Below are positions 1 to 11,885 of a stretch of 64,000 bases of DNA, piece after piece; within the stretch, counting starts at the first letter, position 1; each line of letters begins with the position of its first letter. The translations under genes and the position numbers were made by a program. The stretch spans positions 558,001 to 622,000 of the forward strand of contig NW_020194518.1 in NCBI RefSeq assembly GCF_002865645.1, read 5' to 3'. The notes beneath the pieces are model-generated. The model had not been told where the DNA came from and did not search any database. It was given only the letters and a program-made list of their open reading frames with translations. Source of the DNA: Hyaloscypha bicolor E. Lineage: Eukaryota; Ascomycota; Leotiomycetes; Helotiales; Hyaloscyphaceae.

Positions 1-189
1 AACAACTCAAATGTGCTCACACCACCCCCAATTTCAATGCCTGGCAGAAATGGAAAGAAAGAAGGGAGAAATATTGATCCACTTGTACAAACACCAATTG
101 ACGCTCCAGATACAGGAGGACAACTAACAGATAGACCAGGACAAGAGAGAGTCCCAGTTCCCCTAGCTGGTGCAGCATTATTTGTATAG
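1..189 (+). CDS. possible 3' end of an unidentified gene (partial)
   Basis: An open frame enters from the left edge and ends at the TAG at 187-189. The 62 visible residues are rich in Pro, Gly, Asp and Gln (for example LTPPPISMPGRNGKK and DAPDTGGQLTDRPGQ), as in a low-complexity C-terminal tail. No domain is recognisable and most of the gene lies outside the window. The composition is normal, unlike the AT-rich block that starts about 400 bases later. It could also be a chance open frame. No function is proposed. Confidence 0.3.
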   Translation, partial: NNSNVLTPPPISMPGRNGKKEGRNIDPLVQTPIDAPDTGGQLTDRPGQERVPVPLAGAALFV

Positions 190-501
190 GTGCAGGAGGT
201 CATCCCGTGAATAGCACGTATAAAATGCCATTCCCTTGGGAAATCATCCCAGTGAGCAGTATCTGGCTGTGCAAGCTCCTGCCCTTCGATTGCATCACAG
301 ATTCCGATGGAACTCGAACTACTATGCCCTCCGCTACTAACGACCAGGTCCAATTCTGCCCATTCATTCGCCGTGGTCCCCTCTCCATCGCCAACTTCTG
401 TAAGGAGGCCAAATATAGCGATTGCTCGAGTTGGGGTTGATGGCGGCGGCGGCGGTGGTGGTAGAGATGGTGGTGAAACAATCATAAAGCTCCTCCATAT
501 A
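190..501. other. unassigned sequence before the transposon block
   Basis: GC-normal sequence with no recognisable gene. It contains a short GGC/GGT run at about 438-463. Several overlapping frames stay open on both strands, but none resembles a known family. It ends where the 43-bp inverted repeat starts. Confidence 0.4.
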
Positions 502-544
502 ATAGTCGGACTTAACGTCGCGCTAAAGGGGCCCTTCCCTTTAG
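502..544 (+). repeat. left arm of a 43-bp inverted repeat bracketing the first transposon block
   Basis: The sequence begins ATAGTCGGACTT and ends CCCTTCCCTTTAG. Its reverse complement recurs at 10402-10444 with only two mismatches. A TA lies directly outside each arm (500-501 and 10445-10446), as a Tc1/mariner target duplication would give. Both arms are GC-rich and unmutated although most of what lies between is strongly AT-biased. Confidence 0.7.
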
Positions 545-1006
545 TCGGGGAAAGCGAGTTGGCCCGCGAAAGCGAGATGGCCTGTTTCGGCCTTTTTTGC
601 CTTCTAAAAAACAATATTAGAAACTGGCTATAGAAAATCTAATTAATACATTTTATTCGCAATCTCATAGTTACCTATCGCATACTTAAGGGCTAAAGTT
701 TTAAGTAAAAGAATAAAAATTTATAATTAAGCAAAAGTTATAGGTCTAATACTTGCGAAATGGTTACGAATAAATAATTCTTACAATTTTTATATTTCTC
801 GCAATTTTATTATTAAAACCTTAATAACTCTCTACCCACATCTTTTTTTAAGATTTAGAGAATCGTATCTAGTTTATAAGGCTTATATTTTTAATTCTAC
901 TACTTAGAATTATTTAAAAAGGTTAATGTTTCAAGTTATTAAGGATTTTATTTAGTGCGGGCCATCTCGCTTTTGCGGGCCAACTCGCTTTCCCCGACTA
1001 AAGGGA
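536..1006. mobile_element. MITE-like element with 47-bp inverted repeats
   Basis: Positions 536-582 are repeated inverted at 960-1006 with one mismatch. The core of the arm is TCGGGGAAAGCGAGTTGG. The 377 bp between the arms is AT-rich and non-coding. The left arm overlaps the end of the 43-bp repeat at 502-544, so this element appears to have landed inside that outer terminal repeat. A TA lies at the arm edges (TTTA|GTCGGGG and CCCCGAC|TAAA), consistent with a non-autonomous Tc1/mariner derivative. Confidence 0.6.
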
Positions 1007-1096
1007 AGTAGGGATGGCATAAGTATGGTTTTAGGAAGACCAATATTATATATATATAAAATATGGGTTCTAGACTAATATTATTTATTATATTAG

Positions 1097-1399
1097 TGTG
1101 ATAGGCACACGTGATGGCGCATGGACAGGTGTCAGATGTCGTGGATCTAGTTTCCTATTTTGGGTATAGCTTGCGATCGGAATCATATGGATCGCATGGG
1201 ATTTCCTAATTAAGTAAAGGGCTTCGCATGCCTGGCTAAGTACTAGGGAATATATAGGGAGACGCTCCTAGCTTTGGAAGGGGCATTGATTAGTCTCTTG
1301 TTGGAATTAATTCTTGGAATCAGTTATACTTGCAAGCGTCACTCCGCAGCTTACTTACCTTGACTACTTGTATATTACCCTGCTATTACGTGCCTTACA
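1097..1399 (+). repeat. left LTR of Gypsy retrotransposon A
   Basis: A 303-bp direct repeat of 7787-8089. It begins TGTGATAGGC and ends GCCTTACA. Most differences from the right copy are C/T or G/A transitions; the right copy begins TATA and ends TTATA, so its terminal TG and CA have been lost. The flanking pentamers are ATTAG (1092-1096) and ATTGG (8090-8094), a target duplication differing by one G/A change. Confidence 0.9.
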
Positions 1400-1470
1400 T
1401 TCTAATCGATCCAACCTTCGGGAAGCAGTTCGTTGCGAGGTAGTCAAGCCGTCGACAGACAAAACCACTA

Positions 1471-2720
1471 ATGGCTGGAGCATTAACCAGAAGAAGCGCC
1501 TCTGCTATTACTGGGGCGACCCAGTCGGGCACCCAGGGGAGCGCCCAGTTAGCCACTCTAGCTGCCGCCTAATCAGGAGAAGGGAGTGGAACTCAGACAT
1601 CCCTAGAACCAGCTAGCAGGATAATAATAACGGAGAAGCTGGCGGCGGCTCGTCGTCGTATCGCTGAGTTAGAAGCAGAGATATAATAGAGGGAGAATCT
1701 GGAGGATTTGGAAGCTCAGATTCACTATCTTGAGAATATTCGGGTACCTATTATAGAACCTATTATACCACCGGCGGTATATTTGGTTTGCAGGGCTCCA
1801 AAAACCCGAGAATTACTAACCTATAAGGGGAAGAGTATTAAGGAAGCCCAGGACTTCTTCTACCAGGCAGAGCTAAAATAGTATAAAGACGGCGGGATTA
1901 CCTGGGCCACAAATATAGTAAAGGTTACATATTATGCTTCCTGCTTTAAGAATATAGCCAGGAATATCTGGAAGTATAGGGAGTAATTAGTAGGCATTAA
2001 TACTATAGATTAGAAGACCTTTATTAAGTTTATAAAGAATTCTATCTTGGATCCGGAAAATTATAATAATAATACCCTTGCCAAGTTCAAGGATATAAAA
2101 TAGTAGCCAGGTCAGAGTATTCAAAGCTTTATATCCTACTTAGATAGCCTATTAGATAACTTGGGATATACGGGTTCGCCGCAAAAGCGGAATGACTTAT
2201 TTAGTAGCTTAAGGCAGGAGATTCGGGATAAGATTAATTACTAAGGGAATACTTTACGAGAAAGAGAGAAGCTTATTTCTATAGCTATAAGAGTCGAGAA
2301 TAACTTAAACTAGTTTACTTAACGGGAATATAATAATAAGCTAATAGGTTAATAAAAGAAAGGAAATTAAAGAAAGAAGAAAGGAAATAATAAAGAGAAA
2401 CGGAAGAGAAGTATATCCCTATTATAAGGTTTATATAACCGGGATAGCAAAAGCATAGTAACGGGGTCTAATATAGTACCCGTATTGGGATTTATAAAAC
2501 CGGGTATAACTTGCTTTACTTACTAGAAAAAGAGTTACTATATTACTACCTGCCTAAATTAGGGAAAACTGACTTGCTATAACTATAATAAGTCTGGCTA
2601 TAAGATATATAAGTATCTAGAATTAAAGAAGCCGGGAAACAAGTATACCCTATAGTAGTTATACTCGTTTATACTATAGAAGGCAAGGCCCCTAAAACAA
2701 GAATAATAATTAAGGTTATT
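1471..2720 (+). pseudogene. gag of Gypsy element A (RIP-degraded)
   Basis: Translation from the ATG at 1471 reads MAGALTRRSASAITGATQSG and continues as a recognisable fungal Ty3/Gypsy Gag interrupted by many stops, nearly all explained by CAG/CAA-to-TAG/TAA or TGG-to-TAG changes. A coiled-coil-like stretch lies at about 1640-1740. Near 2575-2616 a CCHC zinc knuckle can be read as CX2CX4HX4C in which the second Cys, the His and the last Cys codons have become Tyr codons. The gene cannot make protein. Confidence 0.85.
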
Positions 2721-2739
2721 ATTAAGACGAGAAAAAATA

Positions 2740-5700
2740 GGCAAAGGATTAGAGTATTAGTTAACTCGGATATAGAGGCTAATTATATAAAAAGAAAATT
2801 AGCCTTAAATATAGGTATTCTATTAATATTAAAAGTAACTCTCTTGTCCTTACTAAAGAAAAGAAGGATTTATTTATATAGAGATTATATTCTTGGGATT
2901 ACTATTAAGAATATACTAGGGAACCAAAAAGAGGCTAATATATACTTTATATTATATGATTTTAATCTGAACTATATTAATATAATACTTGGATTCCTAT
3001 AGCTCTACTAGATTAATTCCCTAATTTCCTTTAGGGAAGTAATATAGAGATACTAGATTTAATTATAGAAAATTAAAGTTCTAAATACTAGAAAGTTTAC
3101 TAAAGTAATAAAATATAAGATATATATTTTTCTATTAACTACTTACTTTATAATAGACGGCTAAAGAATTACTACTATTACTATAAATAAGATAGCTATA
3201 TTTCTCAGGAAGTATTAGAACTTTTTCCGAGTATTCTCTATAAAGGCTATAAGTATATTACCCGACTATTATATAATAAAGTATTATATAGATCTGAAAC
3301 CAGGATCTTAATTATTATATAGTCCTATATATACTTTATTAAAAAGAGAGCTTGAAATTCTTTGGAAATATCTTAATACTAGCTTAAAAAAGAAATAAAT
3401 CCGTTATTTTACTAGCCTAGCTAGTACCCTAATTATATTTATTTCAAAGAAAAAAGGCGGCCTATATTTATATATTAATTACCGGAGTCTAAATAGAATT
3501 ATTATTAAGAACCGAATACTATTACTACTTATTAGTAAGATAATAAACAGGCTTTACGGAGCGAAAATATATATAAAGCTAGACTTAAAGGATACTTATT
3601 ATTAGTTATAAATACGGGAGAGTAATAAATAGAAAATAGTATTCCGAATATACTATAGATATTTTAAGTACTATATTATGCCCTTTAGACTATCTAATAC
3701 TCCGGTAATATTCCAGGTATATATTAATTATATACTAGTAAGCCTTATAGATATTATTTATATAGTTTATCTAGATAATATTTTAATTTATTTAAAAGAC
3801 CTAGAATAGTATATAATAGCGGTCTAATATATATTTGAGTAATTATAGTAATACTAGCTCTTTATAAACTTGGTAAAATACGAGTTTAATATAGAGAGAA
3901 TAGAGTTCCTGAGATTTATAATTAGCCCAGATAATATAGAAATAGAGGCTAGCCGGGTTATAGCTATTAGGGAATGGCCGGCCTCAAAGAATAATATCTG
4001 AGAAGTTCAAGTATTCCTGAGTTTTACTAATTTTTACTAGAGGTTTATTTATAAATACTCTAGGGTAATAAAAGAATTAACTAATTTACTAAAAACTAGC
4101 GGAAAACTACTATATTAGTTTAGCTAGATAAATAAGGTAGATAAGGCTTTTAGGGAGCTATAAATTATATTTATAATAGTACTAATTCTTTATTATTTTG
4201 ACCTAGTCTTAAAAATTCATATAAAAACGGATATTTTAGGATTTATAGTTATAGGTATAATTTCCTAGCTTTTTAGTAAGAGAGCAAAAGCCAGGTAGTA
4301 TTCTATTACTTTCTATTTAAAAAAAATAATTATAATTAAGAGTAGGTATAAGACATATAACTCTAAACTCTTAGCTATTATTCTAGTATTTTATATTTAG
4401 TGGTATTACCTAGTATATATCCGGTATATTATTATTATTAAAACAGATTATAATAACTTGAAATACTTTATAACTAAGAAAAAACTAAATAGTTAATAAA
4501 TAAGATAGGCAAAGAAGCTAGCTATCTTTAACTTTATTTTAGAGTACTAGCCAGGGTATAATAATCCCGCTAATAGGCTATTAAGGAGGCCAGACTTTAT
4601 AGCAGGTATAAATAAAGACATTTTACTACTTATACTTTATAATAAGCTATAGAATACAAAATAGAGAACCCTATAAATAGTAGTAATAGGATACTATACT
4701 ATTCCTATAATACCATAATATAAGGCCCAGGAGAGAAGAAGTAGATACTCCTTAATTAGCGAGATACTAAGGAATTCCAAAGAGGAAGTCTATTTTAGTA
4801 ATAGAGTAGTACCAGAGATACTACTACTTGAGCCTATTACTAGTATAGCTAGTTATAAATAGTATATACTACGGATTCTAGCTATATAGGTAACTAGGTC
4901 CGAAATAGTATATAAGGAAAGCAGAAAGATATTACTTAAACTACTATTATAGTACTAAAGGCTCGATTTATTAGTATAATACTAGTAGTATAAATAGTTC
5001 TTAAAGGAAACCTTTACTAGAGCTATTAAGATTTGGGAACTTAATATATCTGGGTTATTAAGATATTAGGGTATTATCTATATACTAAATAAGCCGGCTC
5101 TCAAAGAAGAATTACTATAAGCTAACTATAATAATCCTATAGGTAGGCATTTTAGTACTAGTAAGATACTAGAGATTCTCTAGAGAAAGTACTTCTAGTA
5201 AAACATAAAAAAGAATATAAAAGACTATATTAGAACTTATCCTATATATTAACGAATTAAGGTAAAGAGATATCTGCCATATAGTATACTTAGTTTATTT
5301 CCCCTTCTCTCCAAGCTATAGCAAGAAATTACTATAGATTTTATTACGGGGCTGCCCCCTTCTAGGTTTCGCGGTAAAATATATAATTCTATACTTATTA
5401 TTATTAATAGATATACGAAAATAACACGATATATTCTAATTACTAAGGAAGTCTCGGCTCCTGAGCTAGCAGAGCTATTTATATACTATATTATTAAAGA
5501 CTTTAGTATACCTGCAGGCATAACCTCTAATAAAGGATCTGTCTTTATAAGTAAGTTCTAGTTAAGTCTATATTTCTACTTAAAGGTTTAATAATAACTA
5601 AGTATAGTATTTCACCTATAAACTAATAAATAAACAAAGAATCTAAACCAAACTTTAGAATAATACTTGAGGTACTATACTAGCTACTAGTAGGATAACT

Positions 5701-6400
5701 AGGTAATAAAGCTTGCTCTCGCAGAATTCACATATAATAACTCTATATATTTAATAATAGAAATATTTCTATTTTATGCCTTATACGAATTCTATTTTAG
5801 TATTAAACTATATATTAAGGACAATATTCCAGAAAGAGAGGCACCGGTAGTATAGGAAAGAGTATAAAGAATTCAAGTAAAACGGGAGATACTAGAGAAA
5901 TAATAGCAAGAAGTAATAAATATATAGAAAAAGTACTATAATAAGAAATATATTAATAAGAAGTTTAAGATATATAATAAAATTATACTTTATATAAAGA
6001 ACATTTAATAGCTATAACCTAGTATAAAGCTAGTAAATAGATATCTTGGCTTCTTTAAAGTTCTAGAAGTTATAGGAATATATAGATAGGTATACTACTT
6101 GAAATTATTATTATTATATTAGATCTATAATATTTTCCACATTTTCCTCTTAGAACTATAGTACCCGCGAGCTAGTACTATAATAGAACCAGAGCTAGTT
6201 AAGATTAAGGGCAAAGAGGAATTCGAGATAGAATTTATTATGGCCTATAAAAAGGGCAGAAAAGAAAGGAAGTATCTCGTTTATTAGAAGAGCTACTTAC
6301 CGGCAAATAATATATAGGAACTACTAAGTAATCTAGAAAATATAGCTCAAGAATTATAAGAATACTTGAAAAAGAATAATATTATAATATTATTAGCTAA
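2740..6400 (+). pseudogene. pol of Gypsy element A: protease, RT, RNase H, integrase, chromodomain (RIP-degraded)
   Basis: The domain order is that of Ty3/Gypsy. A protease-like LVNSD (from L-V-D-S-G) lies near 2760. Reverse transcriptase covers about 3430-3960, with KLDLKD near 3580, MPFRLSN near 3680 and VYLDNILIY (from VYLDD) near 3765. RNase H covers about 4190-4620. An integrase HHCC finger starts near 5150 and the catalytic core (ITIDFITGLPPSRF, then TSNKGSVF) spans about 5330-5570. A chromodomain-like stretch (FEIEFIMAYKKGRKERKYLV) lies at about 6215-6280. Stops and Gly/Asp-to-Asn changes are everywhere, so the element is dead. The chromodomain places it among chromoviruses. Confidence 0.9.
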
Positions 6401-7786
6401 ATAGAAATATAAAAGATAAACGCTTTTATTAGGAAACTATTAAAAAACCATATATTTATTCTTAGAAAAACCATACGAAAATTATTAAAAACTCTAATTT
6501 CTATACCCTATAAATATCCTATTCTTGTAATTACTTTCTACTATCCTTATTATTATCCTTATTAGGATTCTTTCGAGAAACAGGTAGTAAATTAGCCTAT
6601 AAAGCTATTAGCTATTAGTAAGAAACAAGAAAGAAATAAGCTTACTTAATACTAAAGAATATTAATTATATTATTAAGAGTACTTTATACTTATACTAAG
6701 CTAGTGAGAATTACTTAACTTATTTCTTGGATTATTAGGGAAATCCATTAGCCTCGAATAATAGCTTTAATATAAGAAGTATATATAGTTTAGTATAAAA
6801 GAAAGGTAGTAATAGCCTTCTCTCTTTTGGGCAAAAAATAGAAAAGACGCTTATATATATTAATAGCTTAAAGAAGGCGGTTTAACTATACTATATATAC
6901 TTAAGAAACCTTAGATAGTATTAGAATAAGAAATAAAAAAAGAAATTTATAACTTATAGGATTATATTTCTTATTCTTAGAATAGTAGTAATTATATACC
7001 AAGTAATTATTACTCTTAATATAAGTAAGGTTAGGAAACTTAGTAATATTCTTGGAATATTAAAAATAGTAAGGGTAAATTAAGAATATGGAAGTATTAG
7101 CTAAATAAGTAATAATAAGCTAATAAGTACTAAGAGAAGTATTTATCTTAATAAATAAAGAAGTAAAAGAGGGAATTAGAAGGGAACTTAAATAAAGCTT
7201 AAATAAGGCTTAAAGAAGCTTAAAGGAGCTTAAAGAAGGCTTAAAGAAGAAAGGCAAGAGACGAGGAAAAGCTAGATACGGTATTATAATTAAGGAAAAG
7301 GAAGATTAGTTAGTAGGAAAAGGGAGGCCTTTTTATAATACCCTCTCCCCGAATAGTAATTACGAATTCGGAACCGGCTCTATACTAGAAATACCTAGAA
7401 AATTCCAAAGAAGGAATTCACAAATAAACCAGAAGATCGGATTAACTTTTCCAAGCTCTTGGGCCTATAGAATAATAATTTATTTATAAATAGAGGCTAA
7501 GTTAGAATTTACGAATTAATTAGGAGATCGGATAAGCTTTATATCCGATAGTATATATTATATTCGTACCATCTTTATAAGAGGGAATCGCCAGAGGCGA
7601 TTTGCGAACTAGCTAGGAAGAATTAGTAAACTATATCCTTAACTCTATTACCTGATATAATAATGGGATAATTATAGGAAGTCTTTGGGAAAAGCTAGTA
7701 GCCAGGAAAGTTTCAGGGAAACATTTATAAAGCTATTCGCAGTTTTCCCAGGCCTCTTGGGGACAAGAGCCCAGAGGAGGGGTTAA
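6401..7786 (+). other. 3' non-coding part of element A with polypurine tract
   Basis: AT-rich sequence between the chromodomain and the right LTR with no recognisable coding signal. It contains a repetitive AAAGAAGCTTAAAG-type stretch at about 7190-7250. A purine-rich AGAGGAGGGG at about 7772-7782, immediately before the right LTR, is the probable polypurine primer of plus-strand synthesis. Confidence 0.6.
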
Positions 7787-8089
7787 TATAATAGGCATAT
7801 GTAATGGCATATAGACAGGTATTAGATATCGTAGATCTAGTTTCCTATTTTAGGTATAGCTTGCGATCGGAATTATATAAATTGCATGGGATTTCCTAAT
7901 TAAGTAAAGGGCTTTGCATGCCTGGCTAAGTACTAGGAAATATATAGGGAGACGCTCCTAGCTTTGGAAGGGGCATTAATTAGTCTCTTATTAGAATCAA
8001 TTCTTGGAATCAGTTACACTTGCAAGCGTTACTCCGCAGCTTACTTACCTTAACTACTTGTATATTACCCTGCTATTACGTGCCTTATA
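7787..8089 (+). repeat. right LTR of Gypsy retrotransposon A
   Basis: 303 bp, collinear with 1097-1399 and the same length. It carries more C-to-T and G-to-A changes than the left copy, including loss of the terminal TG and CA dinucleotides. It is followed by ATTGG, matching the ATTAG before the left LTR. Confidence 0.9.
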
Positions 8090-8350
8090 ATTGGGTATTT
8101 TTAGATATTTTTACTAATTAGGCTAGAACCTGCTCCTAACTAATAAAATTAGCTAAAACGTGTCACGTACAGACAGAATTTCGTATAATAGTTCAAACTT
8201 CTCTTTCTTAATATTATTAATTAATTAGGAAGCTATTTATAATAATACAACCATACTACCTTTAACTAATCGGAATGCCTTATATGCTAATTACTATATG
8301 TCTAAGCAATTCACAATAATTTATCCTATAGCTAGTTACGGGTTTTAAAT
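8090..8350. other. AT-rich flank between retrotransposon A and hAT remnant
   Basis: Sequence immediately outside the right LTR. It presumably belongs to the host element into which retrotransposon A inserted. No confident coding match was seen. Confidence 0.4.
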
Positions 8351-10220
8351 GCCTAAGGGCCAGTATAAGCACTATACTAGTAAACCCAAATCCTGGAATC
8401 TAATACTCTATTAAGTACCTTATTTACTCGATTACAAGGGATATAAATAATAGCTAAAGAATAATAGTATAGATTCGGTATCTATAACCAAGAAACAGCC
8501 TACTTTAAATAATTAGTTTACTATAATAGACTCTACTACAGAGGAGCTTTTTATACTTGTAATCTATACTTTAACTTATAGCTTCTTTACTTTCAAAACT
8601 CCTGAATAGAAAGCCTTTTTTATAAAGCTTAATTTCAAAGCTCCTAGATATAAAGCTCTTACTAGAAACCTCCTTACTCGTTACTACGAAAAACTCAAAG
8701 TAGTTATTTACGGTATAGCTAATACGGTATCCCACATTCAAATTATTACTAATAGCTCGTCGAATATTGGAAAATAATACATCGAAAATATATCTTTCTT
8801 GGTTAGTGGCATATTATATTATTGGAGTTTAGTAGCTATTAGAGTAGTCAAAGCAGGAGCGAACTAGATAGTAGATAATATAATCAAGGATACTAATGAG
8901 ATTACTAGAAACTCGCTCTATTAATAGACGTCTTTCTTATCTAATACTTGCAATATATAGCGGAAAGTATAGAAGGTCTTAAGTATATACCCTGTTTATA
9001 AATACGTTCTCTCTATACTATATAATTCCCATAATATTCAACTTATCTTTAAAGATCTTCTCTTTCCCGGTAAAGCTAATAATAGTTCGCAAATTATTAC
9101 TGCAATTAGTAAGTTCTTTAAAGACTTCTCTAATAAGATCGTCTCCTTCTTCTCCTTCTCCGACAAATAACTAGCCTATTTATAAGAAGCTATAGTTATA
9201 TATGGTAGAATTATTATTTTGATTACTATAGTACTAACTTGCTAGGGTACTCAAATACATTAAATCGCATCTATTAATAAGTCTTCCAAAGCCCTTAAAT
9301 CATATACCGAATGCCCTAATAATAATAAATTAAAGCCTATTTCGATTAAGCCTCTGCTCCATAAGATAAACGAAGTATGGCAGTAGAGTCAAGCTTTAGA
9401 GATTCTCCTTAAGCCTATTTATATATAGTAAAAGATGTCCGAATCAAATAACTCTATACTTGGAAAGGTCTATATACGGTAGCTATAATTAAATAAGTAT
9501 CTCCAGAGGTTCAGAAGACAGGGTACTAATATATAGGCAGAAGAAATTAATAATTACTACTCTTGTAAAGGCAGAGGTAAATAGAACGATCGAATTAATT
9601 AATAAGTTCTTCCTATCTATCTAGTAGCCTATATACTCCTTCCGGCGAACCATAATGCCTTCCTAATACCCGAAATTCAGAAGCAAGCGGACGATTAGAT
9701 AATAGAGAAAACAGGTCCAAAAGGGTTCTATTAATAGTATTAATATCGCAAGAAGCAAGAGAGCTTTGGGCTATTAAATAATTATTGGATATACTTTATA
9801 GAAAATCCGATTGCTTTTTGGGAAATCTCAGTAAGATATTTTAAATATATCTATATCTTTTACTAATTTTTTACAGGTTACCCTTTCTCCAGAGCTTTCC
9901 AAGCTAGCCCTCGATTTATGCCATACTACTGCGAATTCAGTAGCCTCTAAACAAGCCTTTTCTACTATAAACTTCCTATAATCGAAGATACGAAATCGAC
10001 TATTAATCGAGATAATAAATATACTTTGCTTTATTTATATTAATACATAATTAATTCGTTTAGTAATAAAGTATAAGGATATGAATAAGGAAGCGGTATT
10101 ACTTACGGAGTTAATAGCGGAGATACTATTAAATCAGGAGGACGATATAGTAGTAATAGATAATATTAATAGAGAGGAGGATGAGACTAATATATGGGTT
10201 AATATTAATATAATAGATAC
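8350..10220 (+). pseudogene. hAT-family transposase, RIP-degraded
   Basis: Readable fragments extend across about 1.8 kb with many stops. The most diagnostic part is at about 9910-10050. There a frame reads ANSVASKQAFSTINF, then a stop in place of Gln, then SKIRNRLLIE. This is the C-terminal dimerisation region of hAT transposases, which normally carries an S-S-x-E-R-x-F-S motif followed by RxRL. Upstream fragments (for example KFFKDFSNKI near 9120) fit the middle of the same family. The coding strand runs left to right, ending near 10220. Terminal repeats of hAT type and an 8-bp duplication were not identified. Confidence 0.7.
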
Positions 10221-10401
10221 TTAAATATCTGGAGTTTTATTCCTCTCTTCAAGCTTTTTTCCCTTAATTTCTTATACTAATATTATATAAACACTATAAT
10301 ATTAGTATAAAAATTATGTATATAATATTGGCTAGACCAATATTATATACCTATATACTAGACCAATATTATATACGTATATTGGGTATTTTTTTCCAAC
10401 C

Positions 10402-10444
10402 CTAAAGGGAAGGGCCCCTTTAGCGTGACGTGAAGTCCGACTAT
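10402..10444 (-). repeat. right arm of the 43-bp inverted repeat
   Basis: Reverse complement of 502-544 with two mismatches, ending in CCGACTAT and followed by TA at 10445-10446. It marks the end of the first AT-rich block. The next 700 bp are GC-normal. Confidence 0.7.
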
Positions 10445-10446
10445 TA

Positions 10447-10724
10447 AGCACGCCGTCCCAAAAGCATACGGGGTTATTGGTCAGTGTAACAGTCCGAGCT
10501 TCGCCAAGGCAGTCATTACCCGAGAAAAGATAGAGGTGTAGGCCACGACCGAACAAATTTTGGCTAACACTCATAGTAAAGCCAAGGAATTGCTGATTGA
10601 AACCGAAGCAGCCATCAAGACCGCTAATGGTATACGTGAAAAAGTTATCGCAACAAGGAGGCGCAGCAAAGGAGTGACTAAGAGAGAGGACGATTTGGTC
10701 GGCGTTGCCCTTACGAGCCTAGTA
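10447..10724 (+). other. GC-normal strip with an open frame cut by the pogo insertion
   Basis: From about 10470 a frame is open without an ATG and reads Lys/Glu/Ala-rich sequence (KAKELLIETEAAIKTANGIR) up to the TA at 10723-10724 where the pogo element enters. Joining the two sides of the insertion would end the frame within two codons. No family is recognised. It may be a fragment of older mobile DNA or of a small gene. Confidence 0.3.
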
Positions 10725-10858
10725 GAAGGGTTCACTGGCCAACCGCCCAAACTACTCAACCGCCCAAAATCGCTACCTTCAAAAAATCATAATTCAACAC
10801 CCACATAATATTTTACTACCAAATCAATTGTTTTCCGAAGCTTTTTTAGCCCCTCAAC

Positions 10859-11170
10859 ATGCCTGTAAAGAAAAACCACTATGCCGAATATCCGGACGAT
10901 CCCAATGAGCTCTCTGAGAGCGTGCGATTACAGATGGCCCATGACGATTATCTCGATCACAACACTAGCAAGAAGACTAAATCCATTCGAAAATGCGCGA
11001 GAGAGCATAGAATTGTATACGAAACCCTTCGAGATCGAATCAATGGAGCGAAACCAAAGGAACAAGATATAGCGGCAAGATAGCGTTTGTTAGGGAGGCA
11101 AGAGGCGGTTATTCAGCGTTATATTCGAAAATTAGAAGTATGGGGCTGGCCCCCAATAATTTATAAGATT
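10859..11170 (+). pseudogene. N-terminal fragment of a pogo-like transposase
   Basis: The ATG at 10859 opens a frame whose first 74 codons are intact up to a TAG at 11081-11083. After that stop the same frame continues as LGRQEAVIQRYIRKLEVWGW. Residues about 40-70 (KSIRKCAREHRIVYETLRDR) fit a psq-type helix-turn-helix, and the following part is the start of a CENP-B-type DNA-binding domain, as in pogo/Fot1/Tigger transposases. The DDE catalytic domain is absent. Beyond about 11160 the sequence turns abruptly AT-rich. Too short to be functional as a transposase. Confidence 0.75.
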
Positions 11171-11679
11171 TACTGTATAATAGCGAATTCGGTTAATATT
11201 TGAGCTTTTATAATCGAAAAATCGAATAGCATCTAAAATTCCAATTAAATATTTAAGTAATATAAGCGATTCTTTATTCCAAGAATTAAGTATTTAAATT
11301 TAGGCTTATTACCCTACTAAATACAAATCACTAATTCTTACCCCAAAGAAAATTCAATAAGAAATATTATTATAATAATACAAAAAACTCCTTATATACT
11401 CTCTTATATAAAGCCATATATTACTAAAGAATTTAGGATATTATATAAGATATTTAATTAATTACATAGAAATTAGTAAGGGGTAGAGATAGCAGGGTAA
11501 AAATCAGTGGGAAAATGCCAAAAATACTACTAAATAAATAATTTTAGTAATACTATATAGTTTTAAAGTAATATATAGCCATTAGGGGATTGAGAATACT
11601 ATAATGTATTAGTATTTAATGGGAATTAAAAATTTATTAAGGCGTTAATTAAATATTAAGATTTTAATTTTTGGGCGGT

Positions 11680-11885
11680 TATAACGGCTGGTATAAGGGC
11701 ATGATCTGCCAAGGACAGGATATCGGAAACAGGTACAAAACGAAGCTAAGCCAAGAATTACTTGGACGGAATAATACTAAAGGTCAAGGTATTCTTTCTA
11801 CTTTATTCTATAGCTTAGTATTTTCTAATATATAAGATTCTTTAAACTTTGAGCCTTTGACTATTATATTAATCCCGCTATTATA
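11680..11885 (+). repeat. left LTR of Gypsy retrotransposon B
   Basis: 206 bp, matching 19499-19704. The preceding pentamer GCGGT (11675-11679) equals the pentamer after the right LTR (19705-19709), an exact target duplication. Every difference I see from the right LTR is a C-to-T or G-to-A change in this copy, including TG to TA at the first dinucleotide and CACA to TATA at the end. This is a clear RIP signature. Confidence 0.93.

Noticed and set aside
200..481. 93-codon minus-strand open frame and overlapping plus-strand frames
   Set aside because: Low-complexity His/Arg content is an antisense image of the GGC/GGT repeat; no family resemblance.
1314..1616. 100-codon frame starting in the left LTR of element A
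   Set aside because: It crosses the LTR boundary and runs out of frame with the Gag reading that begins at 1471.
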